Positions 1 through 9,487 of a DNA stretch of 41,421 bases are shown piece by piece. Both the position numbers and the translations under genes were made by a program. Source of the DNA: Bryobacter sp. (GTDB lineage Bacteria; Acidobacteriota; Terriglobia; Bryobacterales; Bryobacteraceae); NCBI GenBank assembly GCA_022843605.1, contig JALHNI010000044.1:1-41421 (forward strand). The letters are read 5' to 3'. Positions within the stretch are counted from its first letter, which is position 1, and every line of letters starts with the position of its first letter. The notes beneath the pieces are model-generated. The model saw only the letters and a list, made by a program, of their open reading frames with translations. It was not told the DNA's origin and searched no databases.

Positions 1-1016
1 GTGGCCCCTACAAGCCCGACCTCCGCACCAACGGCATGCTCGGCGCCCTCACCGGCCTCTTCCTCGGCGTCGCCTTCGTCATCATGCGCGAGCGTGCCGA
101 TCGCACCCTGCAGGAGCCCGGCGACGCCACCTATTACCTCAATCTCCCCGAACTCGGCGTCATCCCCTCCGCCAAGCAGACCCGCCCCTTCGGCTACTTC
201 CGCAAGAAAGCCAAACCCCACGCCGAAGACGGCAGCCCGCCCGATCCCGCCGCCAGCGCCGCCATTCAAACCCGCGTCGAAGGCCTCCGCGAAGACCGCA
301 TTGAGCTCGTCACCTGGAACAAGAAGTCCTCCATCGTCGCCGAATCCTTCCGCACCATCCTCACCTCGCTCCTCTTCACCGGCAAAAACGGGAGCCGGCC
401 CCGCGTCCTGGTCATGACCAGTGCCTCCCCCTCGGAAGGCAAAACCACCGTCGTCTGCAACCTCGCCATCGCCATGGCCGAAGTCAAGCAAACCACCCTC
501 ATCATCGACGCCGACCTCCGCAAGCCTCGCGTCCACCGCATCTTCCGCCTGCCCAATGAGCGTGGCCTCTCGGATCTGTTAACCCAGCGCCCCCTCAATC
601 CCAATGCCCTGGAAGGTCTTCTTCAGGAAACCTCCATACCGGGCCTGGTCGCCTTAACCGCCGGCCCGGCCACCCACGCCGCCGCCAATTTGCTCTATTC
701 GGATACGCTGCCCGAGCTGATTGAGATCTTTCGCAAGCAATTCGACATGATCATCATCGATACGCCCCCCATGCTCCAAATGCCCGACGCCCGCGTCGTT
801 TCGCGGAGTGGCGACGGTGTGATCCTGGTTGTCCGCGCCAACTCGACCACTCGCGACGCCGCCCTGGCCGCCCGCCAGCGCTTCGGCGAGGACGGCACCC
901 GCATGCTGGGCACGATCTTGAATGACTGGAATCCCAAACACTCGCCCAATGGCTACTACGGCTACTACGGTGGCTACTATGGCGGGTATGGGAAGTATTA
1001 CGGGACTAAGGGTTAG
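1..1016 (+). CDS. Polysaccharide co-polymerase / BY-kinase (Wzc/CpsD type), 5' end outside the window
   Basis: The reading frame is already open at base 3, so the N-terminal Wzz periplasmic domain lies outside the window. Visible parts are a membrane segment (LFLGVAFVIM) and then the cytoplasmic tyrosine-kinase domain. That domain shows Walker A SPSEGKTT (nt 426-449), Walker A' LIIDADLRKPR and Walker B MIIIDTPPM. The protein ends in a Gly/Tyr-rich tail with about ten tyrosines, the usual autophosphorylation cluster. In this family the protein sits in the inner membrane, sets polymer length and controls export of Wzx/Wzy-made polysaccharide. A second, broken copy follows at 1275-2607, with identical stretches of more than 50 bases. 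GC-rich, C-ending codons match gmd/fcl downstream. The family call is firm; the exact polymer is unknown. Confidence 0.9.
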   Translation, partial: GPYKPDLRTNGMLGALTGLFLGVAFVIMRERADRTLQEPGDATYYLNLPELGVIPSAKQTRPFGYFRKKAKPHAEDGSPPDPAASAAIQTRVEGLREDRIELVTWNKKSSIVAESFRTILTSLLFTGKNGSRPRVLVMTSASPSEGKTTVVCNLAIAMAEVKQTTLIIDADLRKPRVHRIFRLPNERGLSDLLTQRPLNPNALEGLLQETSIPGLVALTAGPATHAAANLLYSDTLPELIEIFRKQFDMIIIDTPPMLQMPDARVVSRSGDGVILVVRANSTTRDAALAARQRFGEDGTRMLGTILNDWNPKHSPNGYYGYYGGYYGGYGKYYGTKG

Positions 1017-1017
1017 C

Positions 1018-1035
1018 ACAGGCCCCACGGCCTGT
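1018..1035 (+). terminator. Possible hairpin after the BY-kinase gene
   Basis: A perfect 6-bp stem (ACAGGC / GCCTGT) with a 6-nt loop starts two bases after the stop codon. There is no T-run behind it, so it is not a classic intrinsic terminator. It could be a weak terminator, an mRNA 3'-end stabiliser or a repeat element. Confidence 0.3.
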
Positions 1036-1274
1036 CCACATTGCGTCGGTGCCGGTTGCTTGAGCCACTCCAAGCGAACGCCCTAGCCCACAGCACAAGC
1101 CGTGGGATCCGCTCGACTCACCCAAACAACAGAACCCCGACCGCAAGGGAGGGGAAGATCGACACCAACCCCAAAATGGCACTCAAAGACGTAGTCCTAA
1201 GCCAGCGGAACCAGCAGTCGCTTCCCCCCACCGGAATCACCAATCAACATCTGCTTCCTGTTTAATGACCAGCC

Positions 1275-2607
1275 GATGATCTCAACCACCTCATCAACGA
1301 ATTTATCGAAGTCAAACGCATCGAAGCCCAAATCGTGCCGCTCGAGCCGCCTTCCAACGGGAACGCGGAGCTGTCATCTCCCGCATCAAGAACGAATACG
1401 ACGAAGCGTCCGCCGCGAAAAGCTCCTCTCGAACGACTTTGGCAACCAGGTCAAGCTCGTCACCGCGATGCCGAAAAAAGCATTCACTACAACATCCTGA
1501 AGCGCGAAGTCGACATCAACCGCCAAATCTATGACTCCATGCTTCAGCGCGTCAATGAGTCGAGCGACGCCTCCGCCATGCGCGCCTCGAACGTCCGCGT
1601 CATCGACGCCGCCAAAGTTCCCGGTGGCCCCTACAAGCCCGACCTCCGCACCAACGGCATGCTCGGCGCCCTCACCGGACTCTTCCTCGGCGTCGCCTTC
1701 GTCATCATGCGCGAACGGGCGGACCGCACCATTCAGGAGCCCGGCGACATCTCCTACTACCTCAACTTGCCCGAGCTCGGCATCATCCCTTCCGCCCAGA
1801 ACCTCCGCAGCTTCGGCTACTTCCGCAAGAAGCCCCTCGCTGAGGGCTCTGCCGATACAGCGCTTTCCACCCGGGTCGAGGGGCTCAAGGACGACCGCAT
1901 TGAACTCGTCACCTGGAACAAGAAAGCTTCCATGGTCGCTGAATCTTTCCGTACTGTACTTACCTCCCTGCTCTTCACCGGCCAGAATGGCAGCCGGCCC
2001 CGCGTCCTCTATCATGACCAGCGCCTCCCCCTCCGAAGGCAAAACCACCGTCGTCTGCAACTTGGCGATTGCCTTGGCCGAAGTGAAACACTCCACCCTC
2101 ATCATCGACGCTGACCTTCGCAAACCCCGCATCCACAAAGTTTTTCAGCTCCCGAATGAACGCGGCCTGTCGGACCTTCTAACGCAGCGCCCACTCCAAC
2201 TTGAATCCTTGCAAGGTCTCTTGCAGGAGACCTCCATTCCAGGCCTGGTCGCGCTCACCTCCGGTCCGGTCTCCAACGCTGCCGCTAATCTGCTTTACTC
2301 CGAGACGCTGCCGGAACTGATCGACATCTTTCGCAAGGAGTTCGACATGATCATTATCGACACGCCCCCGATGCTCCAAATGCCCGACGCGCGGGTGATC
2401 GCCCGTACGGGCGACGGCGTCATCATGATCATCCATGCCAATCAAACAACTAGGGACGCTGCGCTGGCAGCGCGCCAACGGTTCAACGAGGACGGTACTC
2501 GGCTGCTCGGTACAATCTTGAACGACTGGAACCCCAAACATTCGCCCAACGGCTATTACGGTGGATACTATGGCGGGTATGGGAAGTACTACGGGACCAA
2601 AGCTTGA
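1275..2607 (+). pseudogene. Frameshifted tandem copy of the Wzz/BY-kinase gene
   Basis: The homology runs through all three frames. Coiled-coil start DDLNHLINEFIEVKR is in frame 3 (from 1275), AFQRERGAVISRIKNEYDEA in frame 2, REKLLSNDFGNQVKLV in frame 1 and EKSIHYNILKREVD in frame 3. After a one-base insertion at about 2010 the kinase domain is in frame 1 to the stop at 2607. At least four frame changes (about 1337, 1420, 1470 and 2010) rule out one product. The kinase half from ATG 2014 is intact: SPSEGKTT, LIIDADLRKPR, MIIIDTPPM and the Gly/Tyr tail. A free-standing CpsD-like kinase could therefore still be made if translation restarts there, but no ribosome binding site is obvious. The frame breaks could also be sequencing errors, although four in one gene among clean neighbours makes decay more likely. 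Confidence 0.85.
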
Positions 2608-2693
2608 TTCCGCTAGCTCTTCACGACAACCCCGACAATCCCCATCTGTCCCTTACCGAACAAACCCGGCGGGAGACAAGACTCGGAGAATAC

Positions 2694-3545
2694 ATGCAAA
2701 CATCAGAAAAGCTCAGCTATCTCCTTTGGGCTGCCACCAGTGCGACTAAAGATGACAACGAATGTCCGAATTGTAAGTCGTCAACGACTGAGGTCGTTCG
2801 ACGCAAATATTTATTCACGTCGCTGCGAGAATGCACAAATTGTGGACTCCGATACCGAACACCAACAGATCGAGCAGTTGACACTCACCATTACTATCAG
2901 GAACAGTACTCGTTTGGCTTCACAACTGACTGTCCGCAAGATGAAGATCTCAACAAACTACTCGAAACACACTTCCGTCAGTCCGAGAAAGACTTCACCC
3001 AATACCTTGAAGTTGTACACGCGGCCGGAGTTCCCGCGAGTGGCTCTCTTTTAGACTACGGATCCTCCTGGGGTTATGGCTCCTGGCAATTTACACAAGC
3101 GGGATATAAGACAAGCTCCTTCGAGATCAGCGTCCCACGCGCTAACTTTGCAAAACAAAACCTCGGATGTACAATTCTAGAGGACCTTTCGGGAACTGTA
3201 GGCGCCTATGATTGCGTCTTCTCTGCCCACGTCATCGAACACATGACCGACCCATCCACCTTCTGGAACGCAGCTCGGCAGCTACTGAAGCCCAGAGGCC
3301 TAGCTATCGTCGTAGTTCCGAATGGCGATCCAGACGCCGAGAGTTTTCCTAATTATGATCGCCTATGGGGTAAAGTCCATCCGCTTATGCTCACAGCCAG
3401 GTCATTGCGATACATCTCCGATAGTCACGGATTTGAAAGTCGAGTATACAGTAACCCCTACGACCTCAACGCAATCTCGGATCAAGCAGACCATAATGGA
3501 CCCCTCATCGGTAGCGAACTCCTGCTGCTAGCCAGATTGCCATAA
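2694..3545 (+). CDS. Class I SAM-dependent methyltransferase with N-terminal zinc ribbon
   Basis: The 283-residue product begins with a Cys4 zinc-ribbon-like pair (CPNC about 25 residues in, then CTNCG). A Rossmann methyltransferase core follows: LLDYGSSWGYGS as the SAM-binding loop and FSAHVIEHM as the post-motif. The ATG at 2694 is chosen because GGAGA lies about 5 bases upstream; an earlier in-frame ATG at 2604 overlaps the kinase pseudogene end and adds sequence with no family look. Proteins of this shape in polysaccharide loci are usually sugar or lipid-linked methyltransferases, but the substrate cannot be read from the sequence. It is the first gene of the lower-GC cassette. Confidence 0.75.
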   Translation: MQTSEKLSYLLWAATSATKDDNECPNCKSSTTEVVRRKYLFTSLRECTNCGLRYRTPTDRAVDTHHYYQEQYSFGFTTDCPQDEDLNKLLETHFRQSEKDFTQYLEVVHAAGVPASGSLLDYGSSWGYGSWQFTQAGYKTSSFEISVPRANFAKQNLGCTILEDLSGTVGAYDCVFSAHVIEHMTDPSTFWNAARQLLKPRGLAIVVVPNGDPDAESFPNYDRLWGKVHPLMLTARSLRYISDSHGFESRVYSNPYDLNAISDQADHNGPLIGSELLLLARLP

Positions 3546-3736
3546 CCCTAAGTATTTCCGACACATTCGACGGGCCGCTCGCGTATAGTTGACACACTTT
3601 TCTCCTACTCTCAATGATCCAATCGCGGACAAGCACTCGTCAAGACGTCTCAGTGCTTCCCCAGTCCTAGATTCCGCAGCCAACGTCTTGCGACACCGAC
3701 CCACCCCACAACCACTTTCCTCAGGAAAGCAATTCA

Positions 3737-4513
3737 ATGAACTCACTACTCGTTAAATTGTTCGGATTCCCAGCAACTCTTGTCCACGGCGACACACTAG
3801 TGTTGGACCGCTGGCTCTGGCTCTGCAGGAGCATACCACAGGAGGGATCGCAGTCAACCGACCTTATAGACATTGGTTGTGGCTCAGGCGCATTTACAAT
3901 CGGTATGGCAAAACGTGGCTACAGGGCCGTTGGATTGAGTTGGGACGAGAGAAACCAGCGTGTTGCCTCAACACGTGCAGCAATGTGTTCAGCTCCAAGC
4001 GCGACCTTCAAGATCTGTGACGTACGTCGTCTCGACCAATTCCCGGAATTGGCCCACCGATTTGACATTGCGATCTGCTGCGAAAATATCGAACACATAC
4101 TCGACGATCAAAAACTAATCAACGATATCGCCAAGTGCTTAAAGCCAGGCGGCCGTCTACTCCTAACGACACCCAACCTCAACTGTCCACCGATGACTAA
4201 AGAAGACGAAGGTGTTGTACCAATCGAGGACGGAGGTCACGTGCGTCGAGGATATGATGAACTTCGCTTACGCACTCTCTGTGCGTCGGCCAATTTAGAA
4301 GTCCTATCTATAAGCTCCTGCAGCGGAATACTCAGTCAAACCATAACGACCTGGCTACGCCATCTGAACCGCATTCATCCCCTCGTCGGATGGGCCCTTG
4401 TGCTACCTCTAAGAATCCTCCCACCGCTTCTCGACAAAGCTGCGACAGCCCTAACCTCCAGGCCGGGATTCTCCATTACGCTCGAAGCACGCGCACCCAA
4501 CGCTCCAGCGTAG
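3737..4513 (+). CDS. Class I SAM-dependent methyltransferase
   Basis: 258 residues. LIDIGCGSGAFTIGMA is a canonical SAM-binding motif I, ENIEHILDD the acidic post-II region, and CLKPGGRLLLTTPN the strand typical of UbiE/Coq5-like and sugar methyltransferases. The C-terminal 60 residues are hydrophobic (LVGWALVLPLRILPPLL), so the protein may touch the membrane where lipid-linked sugars are made. The gap of about 190 bases upstream has no gene. Probably methylates a sugar of the repeat unit; the substrate is not known. Confidence 0.75.
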   Translation: MNSLLVKLFGFPATLVHGDTLVLDRWLWLCRSIPQEGSQSTDLIDIGCGSGAFTIGMAKRGYRAVGLSWDERNQRVASTRAAMCSAPSATFKICDVRRLDQFPELAHRFDIAICCENIEHILDDQKLINDIAKCLKPGGRLLLTTPNLNCPPMTKEDEGVVPIEDGGHVRRGYDELRLRTLCASANLEVLSISSCSGILSQTITTWLRHLNRIHPLVGWALVLPLRILPPLLDKAATALTSRPGFSITLEARAPNAPA

Positions 4514-4593
4514 CAAAGGGGGGCCCGACGTGAGAACCGTAGGCCGACGCTGTCGCCAATCCAGCGTCGCCGGCAATACGTTTCAATCGATCA

Positions 4594-5916
4594 ATGGCAA
4601 AACCGCAAATAGATTCATTGCTCTCAACGTTTCTGACAACCTGCCTAACGTTCGGTTGTGCCATTTTCACTGGCGCGCTCGTGGCGAAGCTACTGCACCC
4701 GGAGGGTCGAGGAATCCTCGCTCAGATCTTATTCTGGCCCGAACTCCTGGCCGCGTTGGGAATCTGTGGGCTTCCTGAGGCCGTCGTTTGCCAGTTTAGT
4801 CAGCACAATACACATCGGAACACCGCTAAAACCGCCGCCGTATGCGCCCTATCCCTCGCACTCGTCGCTACGATTGGTGCCTTTTTCCTCATTCCACTTT
4901 TTCTAGATAACCACAGTTCGCTCCGGAGCAGCACTGCATTCTTATACACACTTTGTTTTGTGCCTCTTCACTATGTGGCGACAACACTAATGGCGGTCGA
5001 TCAAGGAAACCTTGACTTTAATCGCTACAACCTCTCGAGATTGACGATGCCACTGGTCTACGCAGCTAGCCTCTTCATTCTTTGGTCCATTGACAACATC
5101 CAGGTCGAAACTGTTCTATCTGCAAATATCTTAGGGCTCCTCGCCTCCGCCGCATTGAGACTTTGGCTATCACGATCCCACTTTGGTGGAACCGTGTCCT
5201 TTACCGAAGCGAGAGCTCTCCTGACACGAGGTCTTCGATTTCATGCCACGACCCTATTAGTGTTGCTAGCCGCACGAATAGACCGCGCCATTGTGTTCAG
5301 CCTTTGGGACAACTCCACGGCGGGTCTGTATGCAGTGGCTCTCACATATTCTGGATCTGCACTCGGTATCATCACGAGCACCGTCCAGATCATCGTATTA
5401 CCCAAAATGGCCCGACATGACAAAAGTGCTGAGCAACACTATTTCCTCGGAAGGACTATACGGGCATCCATGCTAACAATCATTTTGTGCTCAATGCCCT
5501 TGATTTTGGCAGCGCCCTGGCTAGTGCCCAATGTTTTCGGGCAAGACTTTAGATCCGCAATCGTACCGTGCATCATTCTGATTATTGCCTACGCACCTCT
5601 TGCCCTGCGCCAAATCATCACGCGTGCGATTTGCGGGATGGGCGACGGCCGCCTCGGAGTCATAGCGGAATCTGCGGCGATCGTAAGCTTTGTTCTATTC
5701 GGAATACCACTCGGGCGAACCTACGGGCTTTCAGGAATCTGCTGCGCACTCCTCCTCAGCAATCTTTTCGCTCTCGCACTAACATCCAACTACTTGAGAA
5801 CCACAACAGGAATAACAATTCAAGACCAATCTGGTTTTACGATGGCTACTCTCCGAGAAATCAGGCAGTACGCCACCGAATCCTTCATTAGATCCAGTGC
5901 CTCATCCATTACCTAG
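4594..5916 (+). CDS. Wzx-like polysaccharide flippase (MOP superfamily)
   Basis: 440 residues with about twelve to fourteen hydrophobic segments spread over the whole length. Family-like features include an early GALVAKLLHPEGRG stretch (a flippase-typical 'LGPEGFG'-like loop after helix 1) and RAL.RGLRFHATTLL before the second half. In this family the protein flips undecaprenyl-diphosphate-linked repeat units across the inner membrane. It sits directly before the Wzy-like polymerase gene, as in most Wzx/Wzy loci. The start at 4594 is the first ATG that leaves the hydrophobic N-terminus complete. Confidence 0.8.
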   Translation: MAKPQIDSLLSTFLTTCLTFGCAIFTGALVAKLLHPEGRGILAQILFWPELLAALGICGLPEAVVCQFSQHNTHRNTAKTAAVCALSLALVATIGAFFLIPLFLDNHSSLRSSTAFLYTLCFVPLHYVATTLMAVDQGNLDFNRYNLSRLTMPLVYAASLFILWSIDNIQVETVLSANILGLLASAALRLWLSRSHFGGTVSFTEARALLTRGLRFHATTLLVLLAARIDRAIVFSLWDNSTAGLYAVALTYSGSALGIITSTVQIIVLPKMARHDKSAEQHYFLGRTIRASMLTIILCSMPLILAAPWLVPNVFGQDFRSAIVPCIILIIAYAPLALRQIITRAICGMGDGRLGVIAESAAIVSFVLFGIPLGRTYGLSGICCALLLSNLFALALTSNYLRTTTGITIQDQSGFTMATLREIRQYATESFIRSSASSIT

Positions 5917-5998
5917 CAGCCCAATGGGCTGCCACAGTAACCGCGTACGGCCAAACGCAGCCCATGAACTTCTCGCATAGTCACTTGTTGACCGCATC

Positions 5999-7363
5999 TT
6001 GACAGCATCCTTTCAATTCTGGTTCCTTTGGCTCTTCACCGTCGTGTTGTGTCTTGCCCAACTCCTCCACTCAGCATTGAACGCAAGAAAAATCCTTCAT
6101 TTCCCCTTCATTGCCTCTGCCATGTGGTTGTATTTCTATGGACTCATGGCATATCAGGTCGCCACAACGCTGAGCGAGTACCTCCCGGACAGCGCCTTGG
6201 CCTTGGGACAATTGATGGCTCTGCTCTCGCTTTTGGGGCTACTTGCGGGTTGGCACCTCTCTCCGCCGCGGCCCGTAAAACCGCCGACTTGGACCTATCA
6301 GCCAACGGATCTCTGGAATTCCGGCGCCATTCTTCTTCTTATTGCTATCGTTGGCCAATACAGCTTTTTTGGCCAAAGCGATCTTGATTTTCAGAATACG
6401 TCCAACTACTGGTACCTTATGTTCTACGTAGGCTATCCTGGGATGGCCTTGTGCATCATCGCTCGACCCCAGTTCTCAAAATTAAAGCGTCTTTCCCTCT
6501 CATGGATACTCGGTTTTCTGATCCTCACACTCATGTGGCACCACATCATCAATGCACGACGGGGGCCACTTCTTCCGCTGATAATCATTATCACTTATCT
6601 GCCGTATTTGACGTCCGGCCGCACGCCGAGTCGCTCTGTCATCTTTGGCAGCCTTGTCTCCGCGGGATTGTTAATGACAGCTTTCTTATCCGTTCGACAG
6701 TATATCTATTCGCCCGAGGCATCGGACTCCTGGACCACGGCGGACATGGTCAAAGGCTGGATTCAGGGTATTTCTTCACTAGACATCCAGCAGTCCGTTT
6801 TCGGAAAAGCGCAGAAATTTGGCGACAACGAGTATCTCTTCCATTGTGGATCCATCGCAACGATATGGGAATTACGCGATTACCAATACGGGACGGGCTA
6901 CTTAACGCTTTTAGTACACTGGATACCGCGCCAGATCTGGGCCACCAAGCCGGCGCTGCAGCAGGGGCTTTTCGAGTCGACTTGGGAGAATGAGATCGCC
7001 GGCCTTCTTGGTTGGTCGCTTACAAGAGGCTATTCGCCAGGTGGAGTGGCAAATACTTTTGAGCAGGTAGGATTGCTTTGCCCACTGGTATGGTTTGCCT
7101 TTGCACGATTTGTCAGATATGTCTTCGAGCTCAGTGAGGCGCGCCATAACCATCTGGCCTCGACTCAATACGTGGGGCTAATATGCGTCAGTCACTGGTT
7201 AGTGGCGCAAGGAATTGGAGCGATGTTCGTTCCGGCATGCTACTTCCTCCTTGTTCCTTACGCCGTCTTCAAACTCGTATCCGCCCGTTCGGTTCACAAC
7301 GGCAAGATTCTTCACAAAAGCTCATCACTCCCGCATTTGCGGTCAGCCAACTCGAGCGCTTAA
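5999..7363 (+). CDS. Wzy-like polysaccharide polymerase (polytopic membrane protein)
   Basis: 454 residues, largely hydrophobic with about ten or more predicted membrane segments and a large central extracytoplasmic loop, the layout of O-antigen/capsule polymerases. Wzy proteins have weak sequence conservation, so the call rests on topology and position next to the flippase. TTG at 5999 is the only start that keeps the first membrane segment (FWFLWLFTVVLCLAQLL); the next in-frame ATG is about 40 residues later. The stop is at 7361-7363 and the next gene starts two bases later, so the two are probably coupled. Confidence 0.65.
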   Translation: MTASFQFWFLWLFTVVLCLAQLLHSALNARKILHFPFIASAMWLYFYGLMAYQVATTLSEYLPDSALALGQLMALLSLLGLLAGWHLSPPRPVKPPTWTYQPTDLWNSGAILLLIAIVGQYSFFGQSDLDFQNTSNYWYLMFYVGYPGMALCIIARPQFSKLKRLSLSWILGFLILTLMWHHIINARRGPLLPLIIIITYLPYLTSGRTPSRSVIFGSLVSAGLLMTAFLSVRQYIYSPEASDSWTTADMVKGWIQGISSLDIQQSVFGKAQKFGDNEYLFHCGSIATIWELRDYQYGTGYLTLLVHWIPRQIWATKPALQQGLFESTWENEIAGLLGWSLTRGYSPGGVANTFEQVGLLCPLVWFAFARFVRYVFELSEARHNHLASTQYVGLICVSHWLVAQGIGAMFVPACYFLLVPYAVFKLVSARSVHNGKILHKSSSLPHLRSANSSA

Positions 7364-7364
7364 A

Positions 7365-8579
7365 ATGAAAGTGGCCGTAGTTCAAACGGGCGCGCGCAGA
7401 AATTACGCGGTGCCGCTCCTTTTGCATCAGTATGACTGTCTGTCTACGCTGATCACCGATCTCGCTGGGAACACTGGCTTAGGCAGATTCTCGAACTTTG
7501 CAAAACATCTGCCACTAATCTCGGCTCCAGCCACTAGGCTCTCAAACCGCAAAGTACCTCACTCGATCCTTGAACGCACAACGACTCTAGACTGGAGTTG
7601 GTTACTGGCGAATGTCAGACAAGCCATGTCTGCAAATACAGTAGGGGTACCGAGGGATGCCATGCGATACGGAAGCGAGACGTTCTCCCGGGTCGCTCGA
7701 GAACTGACCTTTGGTGCATCTACTCATCTCTATTCAATGCTCACTGAGGCCGGGCCAATCTTGACCGAATGCAACGATCATGGCGTAGTTCCTGTCTGCG
7801 AGGTCTATATCGCCTTGAGCGCCGACAAGATCGTCGACGAGGAGCGCAAACGCTTTGCGGACTGGGAACCTCGGGAGGATCCCAGCGCTGTCGCAAGGAG
7901 GATAGATTGTACTCGGGCGCTGATAAGTGGGAGGGGAATGCGATTCGTGTGTCCGTCCCAGTTCGTCGTGAATGATTTGGTCGCCAACTGGGATGTTGAC
8001 CCAACCTGTTGCAGGATTGTCCCCTATGGTGTTTCTCCATTGCTCTTGCAAATTCCAAATCGTCCGAAACCGGGAACCATTCTTTTTCTGGGTACCGCGA
8101 ACCTCAGGAAAGGGATACAGTACTTTGTCGAGGCGTCTAGACTCCTTACGAAGCGTCGGATGGGTTTGGAGTTTATTGTTGCGGGCTCTGTCTCCAAATC
8201 AGTGGAGACAAAAGCCCATGGTTCAGGTGTCATTTTTTTGGGCAGACTCCCTAGGGGCGAAGTCTCCAAACTGTTGTCGGCCGTCGATATTGTGGTGCTG
8301 CCATCAGTTGCGGAGGGGTCTGCCGAATCCATTTTTGAAGCAATGGCAGCCGAAATTCCCGTCATCACCACGTTTTCGTCGGGTTCAGTTGTCACGAATG
8401 AAATAGAAGGCTTGGTTGTACCAGAGCGAAATACCGCGGCATTGGCAGATGCGATCGAGCGGCTCACCACGGACCGCACGCTCAGGCAACGCATGGCATC
8501 AGCGGCAATCAATACGGCTCGTCACTACACGTGGGACCAATATGGACTCCAGCTCGTTACTGCGCTTCGGACGCTATGA
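7365..8579 (+). CDS. Glycosyltransferase family 4 (GT-B fold)
   Basis: 404 residues, starting at MKVAVVQTGARRNYAV right after the Wzy stop. The C-terminal half has the GT4 signature: ILFLGTANLRKGIQYF as the first nucleotide-sugar strand region and EGSAESIFEAM, the E-x7-E motif that holds the donor. GT4 enzymes are retaining transferases that use UDP- or GDP-sugars at the cytoplasmic side of the membrane. A longer open frame from 7215 overlaps Wzy heavily and is rejected. The stop overlaps the next start as ATGA. Confidence 0.8.
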   Translation: MKVAVVQTGARRNYAVPLLLHQYDCLSTLITDLAGNTGLGRFSNFAKHLPLISAPATRLSNRKVPHSILERTTTLDWSWLLANVRQAMSANTVGVPRDAMRYGSETFSRVARELTFGASTHLYSMLTEAGPILTECNDHGVVPVCEVYIALSADKIVDEERKRFADWEPREDPSAVARRIDCTRALISGRGMRFVCPSQFVVNDLVANWDVDPTCCRIVPYGVSPLLLQIPNRPKPGTILFLGTANLRKGIQYFVEASRLLTKRRMGLEFIVAGSVSKSVETKAHGSGVIFLGRLPRGEVSKLLSAVDIVVLPSVAEGSAESIFEAMAAEIPVITTFSSGSVVTNEIEGLVVPERNTAALADAIERLTTDRTLRQRMASAAINTARHYTWDQYGLQLVTALRTL

Positions 8580-9487
8580 GGCCGAACCCACATCGCGAAG
8601 CGGTTGCGATCTTGATAACGACGTGCAATCGACGGGACGAATTACTGCGGACCTTAGAAATCCTTAGAGCTCTGGACCCTGCGCCCAAAGACATCATCGT
8701 CACGGCTGATAACTGTACAGATGACACAGTAGAGCAGTTGAGACTGCTTTATCCTGAGGTAACGCTGTATAGCAATGAGCATGGCAGAGGGTCAACAGCA
8801 TCCAGAGACGCGATGCTGCGTGGATGCACATCTACGTACTCTTTACTTCTAGACGACGACAGCGCACCCTGCGATGCTGCCTTCCTAAAGACGCTTGTCG
8901 CGTGTTTTGAAGAACATCCCGAGGCTGCAGTAATAGCTTGCCATGAGTTACGTCACGATAGAAAAGCATCACTTGCAACGCCATCTCGCGGCCGATACGT
9001 TTCGACTTATGCGAATTGCGCAGCCGCCATGCGCATGTCTGTCTTCTCCGACTCGCGAGGCTTTCCCTTGATGTTTGAACACATGTACGAAGAGCCAGAC
9101 TACGCTTTGCAGTGCTACAGCCTAGGAAAAGCAGTTTGGTACGAGCCTTCACTCGTTGTGCATCATCGTGTTTCACAGTCCAATCGTAATGAACTTCGCA
9201 ATCAATTTCTAAATTCAAGAAACCAGATTTGGAGCGCTTGGCTGCGTTGTCCACTGCCTTATGTCGTCCCGGTGACCTTGTTCCGAGCGCTTCGGTATGT
9301 CGCCAGTGTCGTGCGACCGTCAAGGGAGTCTCTCGGGATTATTATGTCCTGGCCCCTGACGGTTGCCCGTGGCCTTCCTCAATGCTTGAAGGACAGGCAT
9401 CCGGTTGACTGGTCAACTTACTGGCTGTGGTTTGCGATGCCAAGGCGGGGACGTACCGCCACAAAAGAAGAGATTCGATGCCGATGA
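8576..9487 (+). CDS. Glycosyltransferase family 2 (GT-A fold)
   Basis: 303 residues from the ATG that overlaps the previous stop (ATGA at 8576-8579). AILITTCNRRDELLRTLE is the N-terminal nucleotide-binding strand of GT2 enzymes and LLLDDDSAP contains the metal-binding DxD. A later MYEEPDYALQC stretch resembles the acceptor/catalytic ED region of rhamnosyltransferase-like GT2 proteins. Predicted to add one sugar to the lipid-linked repeat unit using a nucleotide-diphospho-sugar; donor and acceptor cannot be assigned. Confidence 0.8.
   Translation: MRPNPHREAVAILITTCNRRDELLRTLEILRALDPAPKDIIVTADNCTDDTVEQLRLLYPEVTLYSNEHGRGSTASRDAMLRGCTSTYSLLLDDDSAPCDAAFLKTLVACFEEHPEAAVIACHELRHDRKASLATPSRGRYVSTYANCAAAMRMSVFSDSRGFPLMFEHMYEEPDYALQCYSLGKAVWYEPSLVVHHRVSQSNRNELRNQFLNSRNQIWSAWLRCPLPYVVPVTLFRALRYVASVVRPSRESLGIIMSWPLTVARGLPQCLKDRHPVDWSTYWLWFAMPRRGRTATKEEIRCR

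Noticed and set aside
3589..3617. TTGACA followed after 17 bases by CAATGA as a promoter for the 3737 gene
   Set aside because: The -35 is perfect but the -10 matches TATAAT at only one position, and the start codon is about 120 bases further on.
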